From Streptomyces uncialis (GTDB lineage: Bacteria; Actinomycetota; Actinomycetes; Streptomycetales; Streptomycetaceae), in assembly GCF_001905345.1 (NCBI RefSeq), contig NZ_LFBV01000013.1, positions 62,001 through 126,000 of the forward strand: a stretch of 64,000 bases of DNA, in the 5' to 3' direction. The first letter of the stretch is position 1, and each line of letters begins with the position of its first letter. Under the pieces are notes generated by a model that saw nothing but the letters and a program-made list of their open reading frames with translations, was not told the origin of the DNA and did no database searches. The translations under genes and the position numbers were made by a program. Positions 8,620 through 16,646 of the stretch are shown piece after piece.

Positions 8620-8974
8620 GACGGCGAGTGTGCACCGCCCGCGCCGTCCCGACCAACGGATTTCAGAGCCGCTGGGCTGCGGGCAAGGTGGAGCGGACTC
8701 CACCACGAGGGGGTATCCCGCTCCCGTGCGGACGGGGGGCGCGCGCCATGGTGGGGCACCCGTCTCCCTTCCTACGCTCCAAGTACGGCCGAACCCCGGG
8801 GCGGTGGCCCCGCCACCACGGCGCCCACCACCGCGTCCGCCCACCCGTGCCCCCCGCACCGGCGTACCCGGAAGGCCGTGCCGCCACGGAGCCGCGCCCG
8901 TCCACGGGCGGGTCCGCCGGTGGCGTACGACGGTGGACACGCGAGGTGTCCCGCACGAGGTAAGGAGACCTTGG
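8620..8974. other. Divergent intergenic region without recognised signals
   Basis: It must hold the promoters of the acetyltransferase (left) and serine hydrolase (right). It is uniformly GC-rich. I see the hydrolase ribosome site AAGGAG (8962-8967) but no convincing -10/-35 pair, hairpin or operator. Confidence 0.4.
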
Positions 8975-10213
8975 ATGAACGACCGCTCGCCGAACTCGAT
9001 GTCCCGACGGGCCGCCACGCGCGCCGGGGTGCTGATGCTGGCCACAGCCGGCCTGGTGGGCACCCTGGCCCCGCAGGCACCCGCCGCACCCGCCACGACG
9101 ACCGCCGTCGCGCCGGGTGCCGGTGCGCCAGCCCGGGTCACCGGCGTCGATCCGGCCGAACGGCTGCGCGTACTGCGGACGGTGGTAGACAGCGGGGCGG
9201 CCACCTGGGACATGGCCCGGATCGTGGAGGGCGGCCGTACGGTGTGGAAGGGCGCCGCCGGCACGGCCGTGCGGGGCACCGGGCGGCAGGTCGACCCGGA
9301 CGGACGGTTCCGGATCGGCAGCATCACCAAGACCTTCACCGCCACGGTGGTGCTCCAACTGGTCGGCGAGGGGCGGATAACGCTCGACGAGCCCGTGGAG
9401 ACCTACCTGCCCGGAGTGCTCCCCGACGGTGACCGCATCACCGTCCGCCAACTGCTCAACCACACGAGCGGCCTGTACGACTACACCGACGACCCCCGGT
9501 ACGTCCCCGTGGACGACGCCGGGCTCGCGCGCTGGGTGCGTACCGACCGCTGGCGGACGTACTCGGCGGCGACGATGGTGGCCGAGGCGTCCGAGCGTGC
9601 CCCGCACTTCCCGCCGGGGCAGGGCTGGCGGTACTCCAACACCAACTACCTCGTCGCCGGGATGCTCGTCCAGCGAGTGACGGGCCGCACCTGGAACCAG
9701 GAGGTGGAACGGCGGATCGTCCACCCACTGCGGCTGCGGGACACGTCCATGCCATCCGCCTCACCCCTGATCCGGGGCCCGCACGCCCGCAACTACACCC
9801 GGCTGCCGTCCGGTCCGGTGGACACCACCGAGCTGAACCCGTCCGTCGCCGGGGCGGGCGGGGCCGGTGTCTCCTCCACGGCCGACCTGGCACGTTTCCA
9901 CTCGGCCCTGTTCCGCGGCACCCTGCTGCGCCCCGCCGAGCTGACCGAGATGAAGCGCACCGTCCCGACCGGGCTCGGCGTGCGGTACGGGCTGGGAATC
10001 CAGCGCCTCGACTCACTCGACGGGCTGGGCTGCGGGCCGCTGTGGGGCCACGCGGGCGGCATACACGGCAGTGCGGCCTATCTGTTCGGTGACGCGGACG
10101 GCCACCGGCAGGGCGTCACCGCGGTGAGCCTGTACGGCAGGGCCGACACCAACGCGATCGTCACCCGGTTGAACGAGGCCGTCGCCTGTACGGGGAAGGG
10201 TGGCGCGGCGTAG
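8975..10213 (+). CDS. Secreted serine hydrolase, class C beta-lactamase/DD-peptidase family
   Basis: This 412-residue exported protein belongs to the serine beta-lactamase-like superfamily (D-alanyl-D-alanine carboxypeptidase, esterase or peptidase). The signal region has an arginine pair SRRAATRAGVLMLATAGL before Ala-rich cleavage sites, so Tat export is possible. The nucleophile motif SxxK is SITK in FRIGSITKTFTA (about residue 115), and the YxN motif is YSN in GWRYSNTNYLVAG (about 221). The C-terminal third has LWGHAGGIHGSAAY, where HAGG replaces the KTG triad element as in many DD-peptidases of this family. Start ATG 8975 follows AAGGAG by seven bases. Substrate is not predictable. Confidence 0.92.
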   Translation: MNDRSPNSMSRRAATRAGVLMLATAGLVGTLAPQAPAAPATTTAVAPGAGAPARVTGVDPAERLRVLRTVVDSGAATWDMARIVEGGRTVWKGAAGTAVRGTGRQVDPDGRFRIGSITKTFTATVVLQLVGEGRITLDEPVETYLPGVLPDGDRITVRQLLNHTSGLYDYTDDPRYVPVDDAGLARWVRTDRWRTYSAATMVAEASERAPHFPPGQGWRYSNTNYLVAGMLVQRVTGRTWNQEVERRIVHPLRLRDTSMPSASPLIRGPHARNYTRLPSGPVDTTELNPSVAGAGGAGVSSTADLARFHSALFRGTLLRPAELTEMKRTVPTGLGVRYGLGIQRLDSLDGLGCGPLWGHAGGIHGSAAYLFGDADGHRQGVTAVSLYGRADTNAIVTRLNEAVACTGKGGAA

Positions 10214-10221
10214 CGCCCGGC

Positions 10222-10261
10222 GCCCGCCGCCGCATCGGGGTGACCCGGTCCGGCGGCGGGC
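10222..10261 (+). terminator. Strong hairpin terminator after serine hydrolase
   Basis: GCCCGCCGCCG and CGGCGGCGGGC make a perfect 11-base stem with an 18-base loop in the 91-base gap between convergent genes; it can act in both directions. Confidence 0.7.
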
Positions 10262-10304
10262 GGCGCACCGGGCCAGGACCGCCCTACGGCCAGGTCGGGC
10301 CAGG

Positions 10305-11348
10305 TCAGGCCAGATGGAGGCCCGTCCAGTAGCGCAGTTGGGGCAGCTGGTCCACGGTGACGATTCCCGGCCTCGCCGCGATGACGTCCGGGATCCTGTT
10401 GACGAGGCTGGCGCAGGTGGTGTGCGCCGTACTCAGATCACTGTTGCGCAGATGCAGTGTCGGCTTGCCCGATCCGTCCGTGACCCGCCACTCGTTGTAG
10501 TCCGTCTCATGCTCGTCGTAGACCTTCCCCTGCGAGCTGACGGAGAGCGTGATCCCTTCCTTTGTCCGCAGGGTGTCGGTGTCGGTGTAGCCCAGAAGGG
10601 TCCCGCTGCGCACCGTCGTGCCCAGGGCCTTGCTGTGGATGTCCCGCTCGGCGAGCACCGGCTCGGTCACGCATTCCGCGGTGCCGTCCGGGGTCAGACC
10701 GACGGCTGCGGCCAGGGCGTACAGCGAGTAGTGGGTGAAGCTCGGCGGCCGTTCTGTGCCAGCCAGCCAGCGGCTGAAGTCCTCGGTGGTCGTGCCGACC
10801 CGCTGCTGCTCCGCGAGGGCGGGGCCGAAGTCGTCGACGTTCCAGGCGAGCCGGCCCTCGATCCCGCCGAGGTCATGGGTCGACCCCGCCAGCACGCTGA
10901 TGAGGTTGACCCAGTAGGCGTCCTGGTGCCCCGTGCCCGTCACGGTCACACCGTGCTCCCGGGCCAGCGTGTCCAGCTCCCGGGCCAGCGGGTTGTCGGT
11001 GGCGAAGGGGTACAGCATCTCCTCGGCCAGCGTGATCACATGGGCCCCGGCGCGGACCGCGGTCGAGAAGATCCCGAACTGGGTGTCGTCGAGGTAGGTG
11101 CTGACGGTGACGACCACGATGTCGGGCGCGGCCTCGTGCAGGGCCTGCGAGGCGTCGCCACGGGCCGGGAAGGTGAGTCCGGGGACACCGGCCAGGTCCC
11201 CCAGGTCCCGCCCGTCCTTGTCGGACCCGGGGCGGACGATCCCCGCGACGACGCGCGCGTGGCGGCGGTAGAGAATCCTGACGATCTCCAGCCCCATCGC
11301 CCCCAGCCCGTACACGGCGACGCGCGGGCTTTCCTTGACCTCGGGCAT
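10305..11348 (-). CDS. NAD(P)-dependent amino acid dehydrogenase-like oxidoreductase (DapB-N/DAPDH family)
   Basis: The 347-residue protein starts with a Rossmann nucleotide-binding motif, VAVYGLGAMGLEIVRIL, followed by the pattern of dihydrodipicolinate-reductase-like proteins and 2,4-diaminopentanoate dehydrogenase: DIVVVTVSTYLDD, HVITLAEEMLYPF, VTGTGHQDAYWVNLISVLAG. The C-terminal half is a mixed alpha/beta domain that would carry the substrate site. The family oxidises amino or hydroxy groups on small amino acids; the actual substrate is unknown. The ATG at 11348 has AGGAGG nine bases upstream; a longer frame has no support. It stands alone, convergent with the serine hydrolase. Confidence 0.8.
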   Translation of the reverse strand: MPEVKESPRVAVYGLGAMGLEIVRILYRRHARVVAGIVRPGSDKDGRDLGDLAGVPGLTFPARGDASQALHEAAPDIVVVTVSTYLDDTQFGIFSTAVRAGAHVITLAEEMLYPFATDNPLARELDTLAREHGVTVTGTGHQDAYWVNLISVLAGSTHDLGGIEGRLAWNVDDFGPALAEQQRVGTTTEDFSRWLAGTERPPSFTHYSLYALAAAVGLTPDGTAECVTEPVLAERDIHSKALGTTVRSGTLLGYTDTDTLRTKEGITLSVSSQGKVYDEHETDYNEWRVTDGSGKPTLHLRNSDLSTAHTTCASLVNRIPDVIAARPGIVTVDQLPQLRYWTGLHLA

Positions 11349-11650
11349 GGAGTTCCTCCTGATGGGTCCGGGTTCATCGCTCCCCGCACGGCACGCGTCC
11401 CCGGTCGGGTCACCTCCGCGCGCTCCCGCGCGGAACGTCGCGAACACGGCCCCGTGGGAACCGCTTCGACGCCGCCAGTATGTCGCAGCGGAGGGGACCG
11501 GACACCCGAACTGCTCAGCAAGGAACGGGAGTTCGAGCGAGAAAGCCCTGTCGCCGCGTCTCTTGAACGCTCCCGTCACCGCACCCCGCGTCCGGCGGGG
11601 GCCGTGCCCCGCGCCCGGTCACACCTGCCGGTCCCGCGTCCTCGCGGTTC

Positions 11651-11760
11651 GTCGCGGGCCGTCCCGCTCGGCCTCGGTCGCCGTGGGCCCGTCCGGCACC
11701 CGGCGGGCCCCGTCCCGCACCCAGCGGTCGTCGCGGGCCCGTCCCGCTCAGCCCCGGTCG
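11651..11760. repeat. Imperfect direct duplication of the 3-prime end of the GNAT gene
   Basis: The segment 11730-11760, which covers the last codons and downstream bases of the acetyltransferase gene, recurs at 11651-11680 with about four differences (79-base offset). The rest of the 399-base gap 11349-11747 shows no gene; most of it is C-rich, with a short stem GCGCGC..GCGCGC near 11410-11430. Confidence 0.75.
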
Positions 11761-12266
11761 TCGGCCCGCGGTACGGAGAAGACGAGCTCGGGCCGGTCCC
11801 AGTGGACGGCGGGCGGCCTCGCCGCGACGGTGCCGGTGCGCCGCGCGCCCGCTGCGAGGTAGAAGCCCTCGGACGGCGGATGGGAGACGACGCGCACGGT
11901 GTCGAGCCCCGCTTCCCGCGCCCGGTCCAGCATGTGCGCGACGAGCGCGCGGCCGATCCCCCGGCCCTGCGCCCGGTCCGCGACGAACATCAGGTCGAGC
12001 TCGGCCGGGCCGAGGAGCAGGGCGTAGAAACCGAGGAGCGCCCCTTCCTCCGGGCCTTCCCCCAGCGCCGCGAATACCTCGTGGGCCTCGATGTAGTCGG
12101 GACCCACCCGGTACCCCGCGATCATCGGCGCGTACGGCCCCTCATAGGCACGCGAGCCCCGGACCATCGCGGTGAGCCGCTTGGCGTCCCGGGCGGTGGC
12201 ACGCGCGATCCGTACCGGGGCAGGGCCTGCCGCACGTCGGCCGCGCCCTGTCCTACGTGATGCCAT
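11748..12266 (-). CDS. GNAT-family N-acetyltransferase
   Basis: This 172-residue protein has the GNAT fold: an N-terminal strand RIARATARDAKRLTAMV, the strand LDLMFVADRAQGRGIGRALVAHML carrying the acetyl-CoA-binding Q/RxxGxG/A motif (about 118-125), and a C-terminal VRVVSHPPSEGFYLAAGARRTG motif B. Such enzymes acetylate small amines or protein N-termini; the substrate is unknown. ATG 12266 is taken because the residues upstream of it do not belong to the fold. It lies upstream of a second, broken GNAT gene on the same strand but with 78 bases between them, so the pair may be remains of a duplicated locus. Confidence 0.85.
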   Translation of the reverse strand: MASRRTGRGRRAAGPAPVRIARATARDAKRLTAMVRGSRAYEGPYAPMIAGYRVGPDYIEAHEVFAALGEGPEEGALLGFYALLLGPAELDLMFVADRAQGRGIGRALVAHMLDRAREAGLDTVRVVSHPPSEGFYLAAGARRTGTVAARPPAVHWDRPELVFSVPRADDRG

Positions 12267-12344
12267 GGTTCGAGTATCACATCCGCAGGTCAACGACTCC
12301 CCGACCGCCCTCGGAGGACCGGAGAGGGCGACATCGGCGGGCCT

Positions 12345-12529
12345 TCAGACCAGGCGGTGCACGCCCACGGATGCCGGGGTGGCCCCGGTGAACCCGTACC
12401 GCGCGTAGAGGTGGCGCGCCTCGTCGTCCGCGATGGGGAAGGCATAGGCACCCTTGGGCGCCCGCCGCCCCAGCTCATCGGTGAGCGCTTCATGACCGCC
12501 TTGCCGAGACCGCGGCCCTGGTGCTCCAC
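12345..12529 (-). pseudogene. Frameshifted C-terminal remnant of a GNAT acetyltransferase
   Basis: Two frames together read as the end of a GNAT enzyme. The first frame gives VEHQGRGLGKAVMKR, the acetyl-CoA loop, and one base later the second frame continues DELGRRAPKGAYAFPIADD and HLYARYGFTGATPASVGVH, ending at TGA 12345-12347. The frameshift falls near 12485. Upstream of 12529 no N-terminal half is present, so the gene is both truncated and shifted. It is expected to be inactive. Confidence 0.75.
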
Positions 12530-12676
12530 GCGACCCGGCCCCTCCGAACAGGCCGGGCGGAATCCCGGACCGGGAGGGGAACCGGAGCGGCGCGGAACAG
12601 GACGTGGGGAAGGGGCGACCAGATGGTCACCCGACGGACACCCGGCGGGCGTCCCTCCCCCGATCCTCCCCCTCGT

Positions 12677-13369
12677 TCACTTCACCTGTCGGGCGCGCTT
12701 CTCCTTCCGCAGCCCGGAGACCCGGGTCCAGACGAACACGACGAGACCGAGGGCGACACCGCCGAGCACGACCCGCTCCATGATTCCCGCGTAACCCTCG
12801 ACCCGGTGCCAGTTGTTGCCGAGGCTGTATCCGGCCATGACCAGGACGGTGTTCCAGACCGCGCTCCCCAGCGCGGTCAGAGCCACGAAGGTCAAGATCG
12901 GCATCCGGACGACTCCGGCGGGGATCGAGATCAGACTGCGGAAGATCGGCAGCACCCTCCCGAACAGGACGGCCTTGGTGCCGTGCTTGGCGAACCACTC
13001 CTCGGTGCGGTCGTAGTCGGAGACCTTCATCAGAGGGATCTTCGCGATGATCCGGCGCAGCCGGTCCCGGCCGAGGAGCGCGCCGAAGCCGTACAGCGCG
13101 AGGGCGCCGACGACCGAACCCAGGGTCGTCCAGATCAGCGCCTCGGCCAGGCTCATCCGTCCCTGGCTCGCGGTGAACCCGGCCAGGGGAAGGAACAGTT
13201 CGCTGGGGAGCGGCGGGAAAAGGTTCTCCGCGAAGACGGCGATACCGGCGCCGGGCCCGCCCAGGTCCTCCATCAGGTCGACCAGCGTACCGGCGAGACC
13301 GTCGAGTTCGGGTTCGGCGGAGGAGGCGAGCGGCAGAGCGGACAACGTGTACTCCCATGGATCGGTCAT
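12677..13369 (-). CDS. DedA-family membrane protein
   Basis: This is a 230-residue polytopic protein of the DedA/SNARE-associated (VTT) family, membrane proteins linked to lipid carrier recycling and membrane potential. The signature region FAENLFPPLPSELFLPLAGF (about 48-68) holds the conserved acidic and proline residues, and FGRVLPIFRSLISIPAGVVRMP (about 140) is the second hallmark with the two arginines. Four or five hydrophobic helices are evident and the C-terminus is basic (RKEKRARQVK). ATG 13369 gives a full-length protein; no clear ribosome site precedes it. It stands alone on the minus strand, divergent from the ABC-F gene. Confidence 0.9.
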   Translation of the reverse strand: MTDPWEYTLSALPLASSAEPELDGLAGTLVDLMEDLGGPGAGIAVFAENLFPPLPSELFLPLAGFTASQGRMSLAEALIWTTLGSVVGALALYGFGALLGRDRLRRIIAKIPLMKVSDYDRTEEWFAKHGTKAVLFGRVLPIFRSLISIPAGVVRMPILTFVALTALGSAVWNTVLVMAGYSLGNNWHRVEGYAGIMERVVLGGVALGLVVFVWTRVSGLRKEKRARQVK

Positions 13370-13560
13370 TGCTGGACGACGCACCGGGCCGAGGACGTTT
13401 CCGCAGGTCGAACCCACCGGAAGGCCCTCGCCCAGGCCGGTACCGAGCCTAGGTCCCCCGCTCGCCGCCCCGCACCGGACCAACGTCCAGCTCCGGTACC
13501 CACTTTCGTTGGGGTCCCCCACCCACCCTCCCCCACATCCGCCTGAGCAGCCAATTCCGC

Positions 13561-13592
13561 CTGCGCGCGATCCCGTCTGCGCGCGATCCCGT
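13561..13592. repeat. Two tandem 16-base repeats in the DedA/ABC-F intergenic region
   Basis: CTGCGCGCGATCCCGT occurs twice without a gap, followed by CACACGGGCGCG repeats to about 13625. The whole gap 13370-13836 otherwise holds only the promoter-like region described for the ABC-F gene. Confidence 0.85.
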
Positions 13593-13684
13593 CTGCGCAC
13601 ACGGGCGCGCACACGGGCGCGGACGCGGGCCGCCCCAGGTGTCCGCCCCGGCCCGGCAAGGGTCTGCCGACCGGGGAAATCCCC

Positions 13685-13714
13685 TTGAACGCCGAGGCCG
13701 CGCCCGCCTATGTT
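13685..13714 (+). promoter_or_regulatory. Candidate promoter of the ABC-F gene
   Basis: TTGAAC (13685-13690) and TATGTT (13709-13714) are separated by 18 bases and form the best -35/-10 pair in the gap. Transcription would begin near 13720-13722, about 115 bases before the ABC-F start. Confidence 0.45.
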
Positions 13715-13721
13715 GAGGTGT

Positions 13722-13736
13722 ATGGGAACTCTGTGA
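13722..13736 (+). CDS. Possible leaderless micro-ORF (MGTL) ahead of the ABC-F gene
   Basis: ATG GGA ACT CTG TGA lies where the predicted transcript begins, so it would be read leaderless. ABC-F resistance genes are often induced through ribosome stalling on such short leaders. A second short frame, GTG 13755 to TGA 13785, follows. No clear attenuator stem is visible, so the role is open. Confidence 0.25.
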   Translation: MGTL

Positions 13737-13836
13737 CGGCCCCCCGCGCGACCGTGTCGAGCTGTGCTCCGCCGTCGTCGCGTTGATCCGTCCTCGAATC
13801 CGTTCTTCCGGCCTGGCCGAGAACAGGGGCTTTCCC

Positions 13837-15486
13837 ATGCACCCAGCACATTCCGCACAGCTCTTCCTGCACGCCGCCACCAAGCGGTACGACGACCGCA
13901 CCGTGCTCGACCAGGTGTCCTTCGGTCTCGCGCCCGGTGAGAAGGCGGGCGTCGTCGGTGACAACGGTGCGGGGAAGTCCACCCTGCTCCGGCTTCTCGC
14001 CGGGGCGGAACGCCCCGACGCGGGCGAGGTGACCGTGTCCGCGCCCGGCGGCTCCGGGTATCTCGCCCAGTCGTCTGGGCTGCCGCCCGAGGCCACCGTC
14101 CAGGACGCCGTGGACGCGGCACTGGCCGAACTACGTGTGTTGGACGCTGCGTTGCGGCGGGCGGAGGCCGCGCTGACCGAGGCTCCCACGGGCGCCGCAC
14201 TGGAAGACCGCCTCGCCGTGTACGCGCGGCTGACCGAGCGGTACGAGGCACGCGACGGCTACCGGGCCGACGCCCGTGTGGACACCGCGCTGCACGGGCT
14301 GGGCCTGCCGGGGCTGGCCCGGGACCGGCGGCTGGGGACACTCTCCGGCGGCGAGCGGTCGCGGCTGGCGCTGGCCGCGACACTGGCGTCCCGGCCGGAG
14401 CTGCTGCTCCTGGACGAGCCGACCAACGACCTCGACGACCAGGCGGTCGGCTGGCTGGAGGAGCGTCTGCGGGCCCATCGCGGCACCGTCGTCGTGGTCA
14501 CCCATGACCGGGTCTTCCTGGAACGGCTCACCACCACGGTCCTGGAGGTCGACGGCGGACGGGTGACACGCCATGGCAACGGCTACGCCGGCTATCTCGC
14601 CGCCAAGGCCGCCGAACGCCGTCGGCACCGGCAGCGGTACGACGAGTGGCGTCGCGATCTCGACCGCAGCCGCCGTCTGGCCGAGTCCAACATCGCCCGG
14701 CTGGACGGCATCCCGCGCAGGATGCCGAAGGCGATCTTCGGCTACGGCGGGTTCCGTGCGCGGGGGCGCGCACATGGTGCGATGAGCCGGGTCCGCAACG
14801 CCAAGGAGCGGCTGGAGCGGCTCACCGCGAACCCGGTGGCGCCACCGTCCGACCCGCTCTCCTTCATGACCCGCATCACCACCGCGGGCGGTCCGGGCGG
14901 CGAAGGGCCGGTCGCGCGGCTCGACGGTGTCGTGGTGACCGGACGGCTGCATGTCCCGGAGCTGCGCATCGGCCCGTCCGAACGGCTGCTGGTCACCGGC
15001 CCCAACGGCGCCGGCAAGACCACCCTGCTGCGGCTGCTGGCCGGGGAACTGCGGCCGGACGCCGGTGCGGCACACGTATCCGGAAGGGTGGGGCATCTAC
15101 GGCAGGAGGAGACCCCGTTCCCCCGGTCGCTGACCGTACTGGGGGCGTTCGCCCACGGCCGCCCCGGTGACCGGGACACGCACGCCGACCGGCTGCTGTC
15201 GCTCGGCCTGTTCGGCCCGGACACGCTCGGGCTGCGCGTCGGCGAGCTGTCGTACGGACAGCGGCGCCGTATCGAACTGGCGCGGCTGGTCAGCGAACCG
15301 GTGGATCTGCTGCTGCTGGACGAGCCGACCAACCATCTCTCCCCGGCGCTGGTGGAGGACCTGGAAGCGGCGCTGACCGGCTACGCGGGCGCGGTGGTGC
15401 TGGTCACCCACGACCGCCGGATGCGGTCACGGTTCACCGGCTCACGCCTGGAACTGCGCGAGGGCGCCGTCACCGGCGGCCGGTAG
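13837..15486 (+). CDS. ABC-F family ribosome-associated ATPase (ARE-like)
   Basis: The 549-residue protein has two ABC ATPase domains and no membrane segments, the layout of ABC-F translation factors and antibiotic-resistance proteins that dislodge drugs from the ribosome. Domain 1: Walker A GDNGAGKST (about 45), signature LSGGERSRLALA (about 170), Walker B LLLLDEPTNDLDD. Domain 2: GPNGAGKTT (about 390), LSYGQRRRIELARL, LLLLDEPTNHLS. Between them lies the interdomain linker rich in Arg (EWRRDLDRSRRLAESNIARLDGIPRRMPKA), close to that of the macrolide-type producers' proteins. The ATG at 13837 fits the family N-terminus, and weakly GGGG precedes it. No biosynthetic cluster is adjacent, so it would be stand-alone intrinsic resistance or a translation factor. 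Confidence 0.92.
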   Translation: MHPAHSAQLFLHAATKRYDDRTVLDQVSFGLAPGEKAGVVGDNGAGKSTLLRLLAGAERPDAGEVTVSAPGGSGYLAQSSGLPPEATVQDAVDAALAELRVLDAALRRAEAALTEAPTGAALEDRLAVYARLTERYEARDGYRADARVDTALHGLGLPGLARDRRLGTLSGGERSRLALAATLASRPELLLLDEPTNDLDDQAVGWLEERLRAHRGTVVVVTHDRVFLERLTTTVLEVDGGRVTRHGNGYAGYLAAKAAERRRHRQRYDEWRRDLDRSRRLAESNIARLDGIPRRMPKAIFGYGGFRARGRAHGAMSRVRNAKERLERLTANPVAPPSDPLSFMTRITTAGGPGGEGPVARLDGVVVTGRLHVPELRIGPSERLLVTGPNGAGKTTLLRLLAGELRPDAGAAHVSGRVGHLRQEETPFPRSLTVLGAFAHGRPGDRDTHADRLLSLGLFGPDTLGLRVGELSYGQRRRIELARLVSEPVDLLLLDEPTNHLSPALVEDLEAALTGYAGAVVLVTHDRRMRSRFTGSRLELREGAVTGGR

Positions 15487-15519
15487 ACCACGGCCGTGCG
15501 GCGGCCGGGAAGCCGCGCC

Positions 15520-15564
15520 GCCCGGAGGGGTGAGGGCCGTCGGCTGCGGGCCGGACCTCCGGGC
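15520..15564 (+). terminator. Inverted repeat between convergent genes, probable terminator
   Basis: GCCCGGAGG and CCTCCGGGC form a perfect 9-base stem around a 27-base loop in the 83-base gap between the convergent ABC-F and DUF1963-like genes. Confidence 0.5.
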
Positions 15565-15569
15565 AGGCG

Positions 15570-16364
15570 CTAGTGGCAGTCGTACCGGTACGCGTTGGGG
15601 AGTTCCGGGCACTGTCGGCACAGGAAGAGATAGATGCCGCCCGCGTCGCCCATGGCCATGTCGAGATGTTCCTCCCCGGTGACGCTCAGGAGGTGTTCCA
15701 TCCGGTGGCCCTCGTCGCAGGACGGCCAGTCGGGCGGCTGGGTCCACGCCGGGTAGCCGCCGACCTTGTTCCGGGACACACACGCCACCTCGTTGTAGAA
15801 GGAACCGTACTTCTCCTCGAACTCCACCACGTACGGCAGGAGTTCACCGGGCAGGTCCTTGTCCGGGTAGTCGACGACGACGGTCGGTGTCAGGGTGCAC
15901 GCAGGACGCGGCATGAAGTCCAGTTCGTACTCGCCCCCGGGCGGCTCGGGGACGTCCCGCAGGACACCGGCCGCCCGGGCCTCGGCCTCGTCGCGCCAGT
16001 GCAACGCGGGGAGCGCGACGTACGACTCCTCGGGGTGGATCAGCGGGCACCAGACCACTTGCAGCACGTCCTTGCCCTCGGGGAACCGCAGTTCGGGCAC
16101 ATCGCGCGCGAACAACTGGACGACCGGCACCACGGGGACCGGACCCGCCGGGGACTCGTCGTCGTACGAGGTCCGGTGTCCGGGCTGCTCGCAGTAGGGC
16201 CAGGGCTCGCCGGCGGGCCAGAGCAACGGGCCGCCGATGGAGCTGTCACCGACCCCGGGCGCCCCGGGCTTCGGGGACAGCATCGTCGTCCGCATGGCGA
16301 GGGCGGCCAGCCCGGGTATCAGCTCACCCACGTCGAGCGGTGTCGTGTGCGGTCCTTGGATCAC
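15570..16364 (-). CDS. DUF1963-like (YwqG-type) protein
   Basis: This soluble protein of 264 residues resembles the DUF1963/YwqG group: IGGPLLWPAGEPWPYC near the N-terminus, PVVQLFARDVPELRFPEGKDVLQVVWCP in the middle, KVGGYPAWTQPPDWPSC and a C-terminal GDAGGIYLFLCRQCPELP. It carries several Cys pairs (CDEGH, CRQCP) that could bind a metal. The GTG at 16364 is the first plausible start, with GGGAG twelve bases upstream; the frame is open much further but without family features. The function of this family is unknown. It is convergent with the ABC-F gene and divergent from the IMPase-like gene. Confidence 0.75.
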   Translation of the reverse strand: MIQGPHTTPLDVGELIPGLAALAMRTTMLSPKPGAPGVGDSSIGGPLLWPAGEPWPYCEQPGHRTSYDDESPAGPVPVVPVVQLFARDVPELRFPEGKDVLQVVWCPLIHPEESYVALPALHWRDEAEARAAGVLRDVPEPPGGEYELDFMPRPACTLTPTVVVDYPDKDLPGELLPYVVEFEEKYGSFYNEVACVSRNKVGGYPAWTQPPDWPSCDEGHRMEHLLSVTGEEHLDMAMGDAGGIYLFLCRQCPELPNAYRYDCH

Positions 16365-16582
16365 GGTGGTTCCACTCCCGGGGACGGTGGTCGGCTCCCG
16401 GCAACGTACCTGTCGGCACTGACATCGCGGCGGGCCCGGACCGGCGGCGGGCGCGACCGTGCTCATTGCGTCGACATCCCCGCGACCCCTCGGAGTTGGC
16501 GCCGCGCGTTTCAGCGGGAAGACGTACAGGCCGCGCCCGGAGCCCGCACGCAATCGTGGCGACCCCGATCCGGTTCCCCCCG

Positions 16583-16606
16583 TACTCGTACGGATACTCG
16601 TACGGG
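16583..16606. repeat. Two tandem 12-base repeats upstream of the IMPase-like gene
   Basis: TACTCGTACGGA and TACTCGTACGGG stand side by side 40 bases before the gene start, with CCCGTAC..GTACGGG arms around them; this could be an operator but matches no site I know. Confidence 0.4.
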
Positions 16607-16646
16607 CTCCCGACCCCGACGGGACGGCCGCGGATATCCTGCGCGC

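Noticed and set aside
10200..12260. Plus-strand frame across the oxidoreductase and GNAT genes
   Set aside because: It has no domain and overlaps two genes with clear motifs on the other strand.
13561..13625. Possible CRISPR-like or iteron array
   Set aside because: There are only two perfect 16-base copies without spacers, followed by simple GC-rich repeats; nothing supports CRISPR or a replication origin.
7810..15486. Antibiotic biosynthesis cluster around the AAC(3)-like and ABC-F genes
   Set aside because: No polyketide, peptide, sugar or aminocyclitol biosynthesis gene lies between or around them; they look like separate intrinsic resistance-type genes.
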